38,542 nt of DNA from Lactobacillus gallinarum DSM 10532 = JCM 2011. GTDB lineage: Bacteria > Bacillota > Bacilli > Lactobacillales > Lactobacillaceae. This document shows positions 8,737-16,134 of this stretch, piece after piece; within the stretch, counting starts at the first letter, position 1, and each line of letters opens with the position of its first letter. The translations under genes and the position numbers were made by a program. Where the stretch lies: contig NZ_AZEL01000020.1 in assembly GCF_001434975.1 (NCBI RefSeq), positions 1 to 38,542 of the forward strand, read 5' to 3'. The notes beneath the pieces were generated by a model. It saw only the letters and a program-made list of their open reading frames with translations, was not told where the DNA came from and did not search any database.

Positions 8737-9666
8737 CTATAATTGCGATAAATGATGCAGTATTTTATCGTTATCCTTATTTTCAAGTTCACGAATAATA
8801 TGAATATAAGTCTCTTGTGTCGTTGTGGTATTATTATGACCTAAGCGTTTAGCCACACTAGCCACTGATACCCCCTCATATAATAAAAGTGAAGCATGAG
8901 TATGTCTAAGACCATGAATAGAAATAATTGGAATATCTAGTTTCTTACAATATGATTCTAATTTTTGATTCAAAGTAGAATTGTAAATTCGTTGATTTTT
9001 ACCAAAGAAAATAGGTTGATCAGATTCCTTTTGTTGGATCATAGACTGAAATTGTTTCATTAATTGCCAATCGACCATTACGGTCCTATTGGATGACTCA
9101 TTTTTTGTAGGCTGAAAATGTCCGATTTTTTCTTTATAATTCCACGATTTATTGATAATAATACTCTGTTTTTCAAAGTCGAAATCTTCAGGGGTAAGTG
9201 CTAATGCCTCTGCAAATCTCAATCCTGTCTTAGCAATTAGGAAGAAGAACCAATCCCAGTTTAATTCTGCTTTTAAATCTAAAGATCTTAATAAAGTTTG
9301 AAGTTCATAGAGATTTAAAAACTTTATTTTCTTTGAACTAGGTTCACATCCTTTAATGATTGCTCTTCTTGTAGGATCTGTTTTTAAGAGACCATCATCT
9401 ACTGCATCAAATAAACTCGCTTTTAGATGATGATGGAAATCTAATGTCGTATTCTTCTCATGATCTTTTGCATATAAGTTTAGAATTCGTTGATAACTCT
9501 GTCGAGTTAATTCATTCATATGCAGATTAGGTGCTAATTCTTGCAATTTACGCTGAACTAAATAGTATTTATTAAGCGTAACAAGACGAACAGCATTATC
9601 CTTATACAAATGAATCCAATCTAAATAATATTTATAAAACAACTTAGTACTATACTTTTGTGACAT
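8737..9666 (-). CDS. Tyrosine recombinase, probable hsdS DNA invertase
   Basis: A 309-residue phage-integrase-type recombinase. It has an N-terminal SAM-like DNA-binding part and a C-terminal catalytic part with R150 (TGLR), probable K188, H251 and R254 (HGLRH), H277 (LGHNN) and the nucleophile Y287 (TQETYIH). The gene lies between two convergent hsdS copies inside all three inverted-repeat pairs. This is the arrangement of recombinase-switched type I systems such as the pneumococcal ivr/SpnIII locus, so its job is inferred to be hsdS shuffling rather than prophage integration. AAGGAGG precedes ATG 9666. A 7-bp inverted repeat (9678-9684, 9713-9719) overlaps that ribosome binding site and could limit its translation. 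It could be co-transcribed with hsdM-hsdS. Confidence 0.9.
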   Translation of the reverse strand: MSQKYSTKLFYKYYLDWIHLYKDNAVRLVTLNKYYLVQRKLQELAPNLHMNELTRQSYQRILNLYAKDHEKNTTLDFHHHLKASLFDAVDDGLLKTDPTRRAIIKGCEPSSKKIKFLNLYELQTLLRSLDLKAELNWDWFFFLIAKTGLRFAEALALTPEDFDFEKQSIIINKSWNYKEKIGHFQPTKNESSNRTVMVDWQLMKQFQSMIQQKESDQPIFFGKNQRIYNSTLNQKLESYCKKLDIPIISIHGLRHTHASLLLYEGVSVASVAKRLGHNNTTTTQETYIHIIRELENKDNDKILHHLSQL

Positions 9667-9731
9667 ATAAAAACCTCCTTAAACTTTAGTCACTCTGATA
9701 TTGTTTAAGAAGATTTTATTATTATGCAAGA

Positions 9732-10979
9732 TTAAATGAACATATTTTGAAGAAGGAATCGTTTGGATTTTTGTAAATATTTAAGTTTTTTTTGTTGAAA
9801 ATAAATCTGTTCATCAATTTTAAAAATTAATGAGCTTATTTTCTTTTGCTCAGCCAGCGCTGGTATATGAGCTTTTAAACTTTCTAATTTAGAAAAATAC
9901 ATGTAAGTGCGTGATCCACCTTGTTTCTGAAGTAAGGCATATTTTTTTATATCAACGCTATGATTTAAATAATAAAGAAGCCACTGAGAATCTATTTCAC
10001 TTGTTGTAGTAAAAACAGGATATAAAGTACTTACAATTCCATAATCACATATAGTATTAATATTAAAATGAAAAATTAAATCATCTGACATGTGTCGATA
10101 TGTAAAATAATTTCGAGGTACTATATTGTATCCAATATTATTTTTTGAAGCTATTTGATTCCCGTCATAATAATCTTTTTGAAAAAACAATCCTTGTCTT
10201 GACGAGGTTAAAACAGGGTATTGATTATTCACCGTCGTCTTTTTATTATATTTAATTAAAAATGGTTTTAATCTTTTTTGGTTCCAATTCTCTGAAAATG
10301 TATTAAATCTTATCGTAGGTACTCTTTTCGTATCGGTGAATATATTTTGTAAAACTGCTTTTTTTGAAGCTTTCAACAGTTCTAATTTTCGTTGCTGAAG
10401 ATTGATGGCATTTTCTATTAAAAATAATAATTTAACTATTTTTTTCTGTTCGGTTACAGAAGGTTCTTTCAGTTTAAATTTAGCGAGTTCTTTATATGAA
10501 ATACCAAATACTTTTAATCCAGTACCTGTTTTATATCCAAAATGCTTAAAAATATCAGTAGAAAGGTAAAAATAAAGAAATTTTGAACACAACTTAGATT
10601 TAGGTCGAAAAGCTATTGTATGAAGACCTGCTACAATTTTGTATGAATCACTTATGGTATTAACTATACATGCATCTGCAATTCCTTTGTAATCTTCAGA
10701 AGCATCAGCTACAATCACATCTCCATATTTTAAAGGTTTATAATTATTGTCTTTGATATTTGGAAGAACATCAATATTATTAATAATTTTAACTTTACTA
10801 GTATGAATATCACCATAATGAATATATTTGGTTCCTGTATCTTCCGCAACTTCAAAACCATGTGAAATGGAATACGATTTTATTCTATTTGTTTCATCAC
10901 CCAGCTTATGTTGCTCCCAATCGTTAGTGAAGCCCTTAAAACGCAGTATTGGAGCCTTTTTCACCTCTTTTTTATTCAT
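9732..10979 (-). CDS. hsdS: Type I restriction-modification specificity subunit, expressed copy
   Basis: A 415-residue HsdS with two target-recognition domains. TRD1 runs from W21 (NDWEQHKLGD) to about residue 180. A central conserved helix (LQQRKLELLKASKK) follows around residues 190-210. TRD2 runs to about residue 385, and a second helix ends in RFLLQNMFI. The two TRDs set the bipartite DNA target of the methylase and restrictase. It overlaps the hsdM stop by eight bases (ATGAATAA), showing translational coupling. Pieces of this gene can be exchanged with the silent cassette at 7544-8707 through IR1, IR2 and IR3, so the allele shown is one of up to four combinations. Confidence 0.93.
   Translation of the reverse strand: MNKKEVKKAPILRFKGFTNDWEQHKLGDETNRIKSYSISHGFEVAEDTGTKYIHYGDIHTSKVKIINNIDVLPNIKDNNYKPLKYGDVIVADASEDYKGIADACIVNTISDSYKIVAGLHTIAFRPKSKLCSKFLYFYLSTDIFKHFGYKTGTGLKVFGISYKELAKFKLKEPSVTEQKKIVKLLFLIENAINLQQRKLELLKASKKAVLQNIFTDTKRVPTIRFNTFSENWNQKRLKPFLIKYNKKTTVNNQYPVLTSSRQGLFFQKDYYDGNQIASKNNIGYNIVPRNYFTYRHMSDDLIFHFNINTICDYGIVSTLYPVFTTTSEIDSQWLLYYLNHSVDIKKYALLQKQGGSRTYMYFSKLESLKAHIPALAEQKKISSLIFKIDEQIYFQQKKLKYLQKSKRFLLQNMFI
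9739..9758 (-). repeat. Inverted repeat IR3, expressed copy
   Basis: This is the exact reverse complement of 8681-8700 (20 of 20 bases). The pair encloses only the recombinase gene and its terminator. Confidence 0.85.
10384..10401 (-). repeat. Inverted repeat IR2, expressed copy
   Basis: This is the exact reverse complement of 8047-8064 (18 of 18 bases). It falls in the central helix codons of hsdS and is in frame in both copies. Confidence 0.85.
10905..10920 (-). repeat. Inverted repeat IR1, expressed copy
   Basis: Reverse complement of 7549-7564 with one mismatch. It covers codons 21-25 of hsdS, so an inversion keeps the native start codon and first 20 codons and swaps the rest. Confidence 0.75.
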
Positions 10980-12627
10980 GAAGCTCGGCCTCCAGTTCCT
11001 TTATAATGGCATCTAAACCATCCATAATATCAGAATCATCTGAAGTTAATCCCTTTAACATGCCGACCAATTCTCGTTGATTTTTCTCAATTTCAACATT
11101 TGTTTCATGCAGGTCAGCAGCCACTTTCTTCAGATCTACTGGCGGCTCGGGAACGAAGGTATCCACGTACCTTGGTATATTAAGATTAAAATCATTTTCT
11201 TCAATTTCATCGAATTTAGCTAAATGAGCATAACGTTCAACATCTTTACGCTTCTCATAAGTATCAAGAATCTTTTGAATATCTTTTTCTCTTAACTTAT
11301 TTTGGTTCTTTTTCTTTTCAAAGCCTTTAGAAGCATCAATGAACATTACGTTTCTATCAGTTTTATCCTTCTTTAGCACCACAATAACGGTAGGAATACT
11401 TGTACTATAGAATAAGTTAGCTGGTAATCCTATCACCGCATCAATTGATCCATTCTCAAGAAGTTTTTTACGAATCTTACCTTCCGCTGCTCCTCGGAAT
11501 AAGACACCATGAGGCAAAACAATAGCCATAGTGCCAGTATTCTTTAAGTGATAAAAGCCATGCAACAAGAACGCATAATCTGCTTTTGATTTAGGAGCTA
11601 ATACTCCATACGGACTAAATCTTGGATCTTGTAAGAATCCTTTATTAGCTGACCATTTTAGGGAATATGGTGGATTCATTACCACAGCATCAAACATAGT
11701 TTTAGAAACAGGTGGCCAATCTGCATCTAGAGTATCTCCACGTCTCAATTCTTGGTTTGAAGAATCTACACCATGTAAAATCATGTTCATTCTTGCAAGA
11801 TTATAGGTAGACATATTAATTTCTTGACCATAATAGAAGATTTTATCCGCTTGACCATTAGCTAATTTAATGTACTTTTTAAAGTTTAAAAGTAAAGAAC
11901 CTGACCCCATTGCAGGATCGTATACTGTCATTTCTTCAGGATAATTTTTATCTGCTAAAGTTAACTTAGTTAAAAGTTCAGATACTTCTTGCGGAGTGTA
12001 GAATTCGCCTGCTTTTTTACCAGACTCAGAGGCAAATTGACTGATTAAATATTCATAAGCATCACCTAAAGTATCCTTATTATCAACTTGGTTAACTAAT
12101 TCTAAATCACCTATTGCCTTTATGACATTTGCAATAGTATCAGCTTGTTTTTGGGCATTTGTACCTAATCGAGGTGAATATAGTTGAACGTCAGCAAATA
12201 AACCTTCGAAGTCACTATCTTTAGTACTTTCAATATCATTAAACGCATCTGCTAAATCTGATATTTGAAATGTTTTGATTTTGCCATCTTTAGTTCTAGC
12301 TGTACCATTAATTTCATTCAAAATATATGTAAAAGTATGTTCTGGAGAAATAGTATATGAAAAAGTTTCTCTTATTTCTTCTTGAAGATCTTCGTCTTCA
12401 AAATTTTCTTCATATATTTTTTGATTCTCTTCTAATGATAAATCGCGTCTTCCTTCTAATACTTCCCCAACATGATAAAGCATCTTATCAGAAAGGTATT
12501 TATAAAAGATAATACCTAATAAATAATTTTTATATTCATTGGCATCCATTTTAGAGCGTAATGCATCTGCTGCACTAAATAAAGCACTTTCTAATTCTTT
12601 TTTAGTTAAAACTCTTTCTTCTGACAT
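10972..12627 (-). CDS. hsdM: Type I restriction-modification N6-adenine methyltransferase subunit
   Basis: A 551-residue HsdM that methylates adenine at the site chosen by HsdS. It has an N-terminal HsdM helical domain (residues 7-150), the GEFYTPQEV segment, SAM-binding motif I DPAMGSGS (237-244), and catalytic motif IV NPPY (318-321). The start ATG 12627 has AGAAGG ten bases upstream (12639-12644). It is the first gene of an hsdM-hsdS operon and overlaps hsdS by eight bases. Directly in its 5' leader sits a dyad related to the hsdS recombination sites (12648-12668). Confidence 0.95.
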   Translation of the reverse strand: MSEERVLTKKELESALFSAADALRSKMDANEYKNYLLGIIFYKYLSDKMLYHVGEVLEGRRDLSLEENQKIYEENFEDEDLQEEIRETFSYTISPEHTFTYILNEINGTARTKDGKIKTFQISDLADAFNDIESTKDSDFEGLFADVQLYSPRLGTNAQKQADTIANVIKAIGDLELVNQVDNKDTLGDAYEYLISQFASESGKKAGEFYTPQEVSELLTKLTLADKNYPEEMTVYDPAMGSGSLLLNFKKYIKLANGQADKIFYYGQEINMSTYNLARMNMILHGVDSSNQELRRGDTLDADWPPVSKTMFDAVVMNPPYSLKWSANKGFLQDPRFSPYGVLAPKSKADYAFLLHGFYHLKNTGTMAIVLPHGVLFRGAAEGKIRKKLLENGSIDAVIGLPANLFYSTSIPTVIVVLKKDKTDRNVMFIDASKGFEKKKNQNKLREKDIQKILDTYEKRKDVERYAHLAKFDEIEENDFNLNIPRYVDTFVPEPPVDLKKVAADLHETNVEIEKNQRELVGMLKGLTSDDSDIMDGLDAIIKELEAELHE

Positions 12628-12647
12628 TAATTTTCAATCCTTCTAAT

Positions 12648-12668
12648 TTTCGTTTGGTATCAACGAAA
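12648..12668. repeat. Dyad related to the hsdS recombination sites, in the hsdM leader
   Basis: TTTCGTT (12648-12654), a 7-bp spacer and AACGAAA (12662-12668) form a perfect dyad. Over 12647-12669 the plus strand matches 20 of 23 bases of the silent IR1 region (7542-7564) and would translate as FVWYQRK, an HsdS-like entry motif. The minus strand shares the 14 bases AACGAAAATTAGAA with the IR2 region of the expressed hsdS. It may be a further recombinase site or an hsdS relic. The hsdM ribosome binding site overlaps its edge. Confidence 0.5.
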
Positions 12669-12727
12669 GCGTTCAAGTAATATTTTACATTCTTCAGCCG
12701 AAAATCTCTATAACAAAAGAACAAATA

Positions 12728-12764
12728 TTCGAAAAATAAAAATGCACTTTAGTCAAGTGCATTT
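12728..12764 (-). terminator. Terminator of the GmrSD-like operon
   Basis: AAATGCACTT (12740-12749) and AAGTGCATTT (12755-12764) form a 10-bp hairpin with a 5-nt loop. On the minus strand it is followed by TTTTTATTTTTC. It overlaps the stop codon of the gene at 12763 and separates this operon from hsdM. Confidence 0.8.
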
Positions 12765-13605
12765 AATTTATATACTTTCGTAATTCTCTTTCATTAATCT
12801 TACTTTGTTTTTCAGCAGCATCATAAACAAATTCAAAAACAGATTGATCAATATCAGCAATATCAATAAAAAACACAGTATTTGTTCTTGCATTGAAAAT
12901 CATTAATCGCTCAATAGCTTCTTTATTAAAATGATTATAAAATCCTAACGTATAATACAAAAGCAACTGGCGAACCCATGAAATTTGCATAGTAGTTTTC
13001 ACTGAAACCTTTAAATCCAATAATGTCTGTTTTAAAAGATAGTCACCATCTCCAGAGACAAAACCATTTTCAGCCTTAGCAAAAAATGCATCCCTAGTTG
13101 GCCAACCAAATTCTTCGAAAAATTCCTCAACACGTTGAATCATCATTTTAATGTGTTCAATTGTTAACTTATCAGGATGTGCTTTGGGTTTAACATAGCG
13201 ACCACTGCGAAATGCATCTTCCCACGCACAGATGTCTGTTGCCAAGTAAATAGCTTCATCTGATAATGAATCAACATCTGACAGATCTTTAACTAAATAT
13301 CTTAATCTTTCTTCTTGATCTAAAAGCTTCTTATATTCTTTAACTGGAATAATTCCATGAATCAAATCTTGTTTGGCTTTAGCATTCGCAACGTCAAAGG
13401 CGTGTTCATCAGCAAGCAACACATAGCGAGAAAGATAATCCACTATGGTTCCTACCTCAGTCGGTCTTATATTTTCATCTTCCTTTGAGATGACAGTATT
13501 TGGGTTCAATTGCTTAATCGTAAAATCACTACTCTTGATGATCTTATTTAAAGGCAATATTTTAGGCTGTTGTGCAACTTGTGTTATTGTGATTGGTAAT
13601 TTCAT
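12763..13605 (-). CDS. Uncharacterised partner of the GmrSD-like protein, possible PD-(D/E)XK nuclease fold
   Basis: A 280-residue soluble protein that I do not recognise as a named family. Around residues 185-215 it reads SGDGDYLLKQTLLDLKVS, then QISWVRQLLLYY. This fits the core of PD-(D/E)XK nucleases of the RecB/Cas4 type: an acidic residue in a hairpin (D186 or D188), then D197-x-K199, then a helix with Q207/Q213 and a tyrosine. The match is by eye only. Its ATG directly abuts the TAA of the upstream DUF262/DUF1524 gene, so the two are translationally coupled and probably act together. A role in restriction of foreign DNA is inferred from that partner and the island context. Confidence 0.55.
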   Translation of the reverse strand: MKLPITITQVAQQPKILPLNKIIKSSDFTIKQLNPNTVISKEDENIRPTEVGTIVDYLSRYVLLADEHAFDVANAKAKQDLIHGIIPVKEYKKLLDQEERLRYLVKDLSDVDSLSDEAIYLATDICAWEDAFRSGRYVKPKAHPDKLTIEHIKMMIQRVEEFFEEFGWPTRDAFFAKAENGFVSGDGDYLLKQTLLDLKVSVKTTMQISWVRQLLLYYTLGFYNHFNKEAIERLMIFNARTNTVFFIDIADIDQSVFEFVYDAAEKQSKINERELRKYIN

Positions 13606-15702
13606 TTAATTTTCTTTAACTTTAACAGAAAGATAAAATTCATCTTTTGGTACCTTATATGCTTCAATTATTTGCTTAAGCACATGCATATTACGATGAG
13701 CACTTCCACCGGTCATTACATAAATACCATCTCTAACTTTGGAATAACTCCACTTTAATTTGTCATCAATATCTTTCTTTTGACAAATTATGAAGCTATT
13801 ATTTTGATTAGCATCATTTAATGTTCCCTTCCAAGTTAATCCAACTAAACTTTCCAACAAATCAGGATTATCTTGGTCTAAAATTTGAATGACTTGAAGA
13901 GGCACGTCTTTAAAGTACTTAACAGGATACTTTGATCCTTCAAGAGTAAATGAAACTAATTTCCTTCCTGTAGTCGCATCTAAATTGTCTAATTCAATTT
14001 TATCTACAGCTTCAAACTCAATTCTTGAATCTTCAATAGGATTCAATTCATAACGATTCAGTAGTATATCTGCCAACCTTTCTGCTCTAGCCTTAATATC
14101 TGCGATTGTCCATTCATTTTTATCTACTACATCCTTATTAAGAATTATTGCTTTAGAATTTTCTTCTAAAATATGTTTCTTTTCAGCAAAACTCTTATTA
14201 GACATTTCAGAATTATATCCAGTTATAGATAAGTTCCCTAATGTATGAACAAATTCATCATGTTCTTCATCAGAAATATTCTTACGCCACGATTTACTCA
14301 TTGTCTGTGGCATGATATGTTCAATAGTTAAATCTTCTGAATTTAACTTTTCCTTTGAATTTCCATTCTCAATATCAAGCATTATTAAGTCACAAAGTCC
14401 TTTATTCAAATAAAGCTTTGAGTGAATTAATGCATTTTTGAGTTGATTATCATCTGGTACTTCATTTTGATTTTGTTGAACAAATAAATACTTATTGATG
14501 GCTTCATAATATTTTTTCTTATTTTTAGCTAATTTAAATGTTCTAGCATAATAACTAGCAAAAAATCCTAATAAAGAATTAGAAGGCACATCACAAATTG
14601 TCCTTCTTATAAGATAAATTGTAATCAAATGAATCACTTTAGTTAAAGTTTCTTCATCAATTTCATTATTTTCATAGTCATGGAAAACATGGAGAAAGAA
14701 TGGATAAGATGTGCTTTGATTTATTCTATTTAAACTAGCTAAATCTGTTTTAATATCATCGTTATAACTAGATTCTGCCGGATACATAAAAGAAGCATAT
14801 AATTCTGCATAATCTTTTATTTCCTTAAGTGCTTGTTCATGACTTAGATTTTCATTTTTAAATGTATCAACAAAGGTTTGGTAAACTTTACGTTCAGCGA
14901 CCACTGAATTTTTCTTCATAATAATAAATTGTCTAAAGAACGCATCCATAGCATGATTGCTATTATCTCTTCTTAATTTATTTTCAATAGGTAACCAGTA
15001 ATCTTCAAATAATCTTTCTTGATCATGATCACTCATTAATAAAAAATTACGAATTAAATCTGAATTAGTTAAAGCAACGCCAGTCGAATTGATACTTTCA
15101 AAAATAATTTGAGGATCATCCTCACCTTCTTTAAGACTAATTCCTACTACTTGAAGTTGTCTTATAGCCCATAAAATTTCTCTACTTGCTATACCTTGCC
15201 TTAACCAATTATCAAAAGTTTGTTTCGCTAATCTATAATTTTCTACAATATGACTATTTTCATCTAATTTTGAATTATCGTGTTTTAATAATGCAGAATA
15301 TTGAATATTATCTGATTTAATAGGCTTCAACTTGATTTTATATTCTTGTGATGGCGATTGAGTATTAATTAGAAAACTTTCAATAGTTCCAGTAGTAAAT
15401 GCATCACCATCAACTGTGGCATCTTTTAAGGCTTGAAGCATTAATGTAATGGTAGTTAATCTTTGTTGCCCATCGATAATCAAGTATTCTGGTAATCCTA
15501 TATCACTATTAGTTGATTCAAGATAAACCACCGCACCTAAGAAATGATGCTCTTTAGTTTTAATTACAGTATGTAAATCATCTAATAATCTTTTTACATT
15601 ATTTTTATTCCAATCATAATTACGTTGATATACTGGGATTTTCAAAATCATTTGAACTGGGGCAAAAAATCGTTCTGTTGCATTAAATATACTTGCTTGC
15701 AT
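13606..15702 (-). CDS. DUF262/DUF1524 protein, GmrSD-like (type IV restriction-like)
   Basis: A 698-residue protein. The N-terminal ParB/sulfiredoxin-like DUF262 domain has IPVYQRNYDW (22-31) and the nucleotide-binding IDGQQRLTT (76-84). The C-terminal DUF1524 HNH-type nuclease domain has EHIMPQ (H462) and the GNLSITGYNSEMSN segment (N490, N497, N502). About 140 further residues (560-698) with KYPVKYFKDV and GIYVMTGGSAHRN form an accessory domain seen on some restriction proteins. Proteins of this architecture (GmrSD, BrxU) cut modified phage DNA with NTP help. Here it sits next to a type I system and heads a two-gene operon. AAAAGGAAAG lies upstream of ATG 15702. Confidence 0.85.
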   Translation of the reverse strand: MQASIFNATERFFAPVQMILKIPVYQRNYDWNKNNVKRLLDDLHTVIKTKEHHFLGAVVYLESTNSDIGLPEYLIIDGQQRLTTITLMLQALKDATVDGDAFTTGTIESFLINTQSPSQEYKIKLKPIKSDNIQYSALLKHDNSKLDENSHIVENYRLAKQTFDNWLRQGIASREILWAIRQLQVVGISLKEGEDDPQIIFESINSTGVALTNSDLIRNFLLMSDHDQERLFEDYWLPIENKLRRDNSNHAMDAFFRQFIIMKKNSVVAERKVYQTFVDTFKNENLSHEQALKEIKDYAELYASFMYPAESSYNDDIKTDLASLNRINQSTSYPFFLHVFHDYENNEIDEETLTKVIHLITIYLIRRTICDVPSNSLLGFFASYYARTFKLAKNKKKYYEAINKYLFVQQNQNEVPDDNQLKNALIHSKLYLNKGLCDLIMLDIENGNSKEKLNSEDLTIEHIMPQTMSKSWRKNISDEEHDEFVHTLGNLSITGYNSEMSNKSFAEKKHILEENSKAIILNKDVVDKNEWTIADIKARAERLADILLNRYELNPIEDSRIEFEAVDKIELDNLDATTGRKLVSFTLEGSKYPVKYFKDVPLQVIQILDQDNPDLLESLVGLTWKGTLNDANQNNSFIICQKKDIDDKLKWSYSKVRDGIYVMTGGSAHRNMHVLKQIIEAYKVPKDEFYLSVKVKEN

Positions 15703-15821
15703 TGTTGTTTGCTTTCCTTTTAATTTCTAAATTGTAAGCTAATGGATTCATATTAACTTTTTCTATACTCTATAATTTTAACACTACATTTTTAGCGTTT
15801 TTCTCCACTTATCATCATCTT

Positions 15822-16001
15822 TCAGTAATTTAAATTACAGTAATCATACTTACGATAATTATAATTACTGTAATTACGATTACTGAAAAATAAAAAGCAT
15901 CCCTCTCTGGAATGCTCGTAAGCGTAAAAAACTGAAGCATCTTTCTTAGCTTCCATTTTTCGGCTATTCTTAGCTCATAAACTTAAGGAGGCAAAGAACA
16001 T
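15822..16001 (-). pseudogene. Small reading frame with internal TGA, ending in five-residue repeats
   Basis: An AGGAGG site lies 8 bases before ATG 15999-16001 and a TATAAT-like -10 lies at 16034-16039 on the minus strand. The frame reads MFFASLSL, then TGA (15975-15977), then in the same frame AKNSRK and, from ATG 15956, MEAKKDASVFYAYEHSREGC and FLFFSN followed by N-x-N-Y-x repeats, ending at TGA 15822-15824. The sequence after the TGA has protein-like codons over 44 residues. It could be a small gene broken by CGA or TGG to TGA, or a chance frame over a regulatory array. No function is assigned. Confidence 0.35.
15825..15884. repeat. Four tandem 15-bp units of a GTAAT-N4-ATTAC palindrome
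   Basis: Units start at 15825, 15840, 15855 and 15870, exactly 15 bp apart. Their first 14 bases are GTAATTTAAATTAC (a perfect palindrome), GTAATCATACTTAC, ATAATTATAATTAC and GTAATTACGATTAC. The whole array is also a large dyad: 15821-15844 pairs with 15864-15887 over 21 of 24 bases. The layout suggests a cooperative operator or iteron. It lies about 120 bp upstream of the gmrSD-like start. Confidence 0.7.
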
Positions 16002-16047
16002 GCTATTACCTCCTACTCAATCTGTTTACTTATATTATAGAGGATAA
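16000..16047 (+). other. 15-codon frame with strong ribosome binding site inside a hairpin
   Basis: AAGGAGG (15985-15991) is followed by ATG 16000 and MLLPPTQSVYLYYRG, then stop. AGGAGG and CCTCCT (16008-16013 region) can pair so that the start codon lies in the loop and the ribosome binding site is closed. The antisense strand has its own AGGAGG and ATG in the same hairpin. It may be a small regulated peptide, or it may be chance. Confidence 0.2.
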
Positions 16048-16074
16048 ATTTATGTATGCGCTTTCTATTTTGCT

Positions 16075-16125
16075 ATAAAAAAGTCTCTTGACTAAGTCAA
16101 AATAACCCAATCAAAAGACATTTTT
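16075..16125. terminator. Terminator after the Fn3 protein gene
   Basis: On the minus strand a GTCTTTTG arm pairs with CAAGAGAC (one G-U pair) and is followed by a TTTTTT run. A-rich and T-rich flanks on both sides suggest it may work in both directions. Confidence 0.6.
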
Positions 16126-16134
16126 AACTATTTT

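Larger units (their letters stand above)
15703..16134. other. 432-bp gap between the defence island and the envelope genes
   Basis: No full-length gene. It holds the gmrSD leader, a four-unit 15-bp palindromic array (15825-15884), a broken small minus-strand reading frame (15822-16001), a 15-codon plus-strand frame with a good ribosome binding site (16000-16047), and a terminator (16075-16125). These are described separately. Confidence 0.7.

Noticed and set aside
8737-9666. Prophage integrase
   Set aside because: No phage genes or attachment-site duplication are nearby; the gene lies inside matched hsdS inverted repeats, which explains it better.
15825-15884. CRISPR array
   Set aside because: The repeat is 15 bp with no unique spacers, and no cas genes are in the window.
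15825-15884. Plasmid replication origin with iterons
   Set aside because: No rep gene or other replication signal is near; the surroundings are chromosomal.
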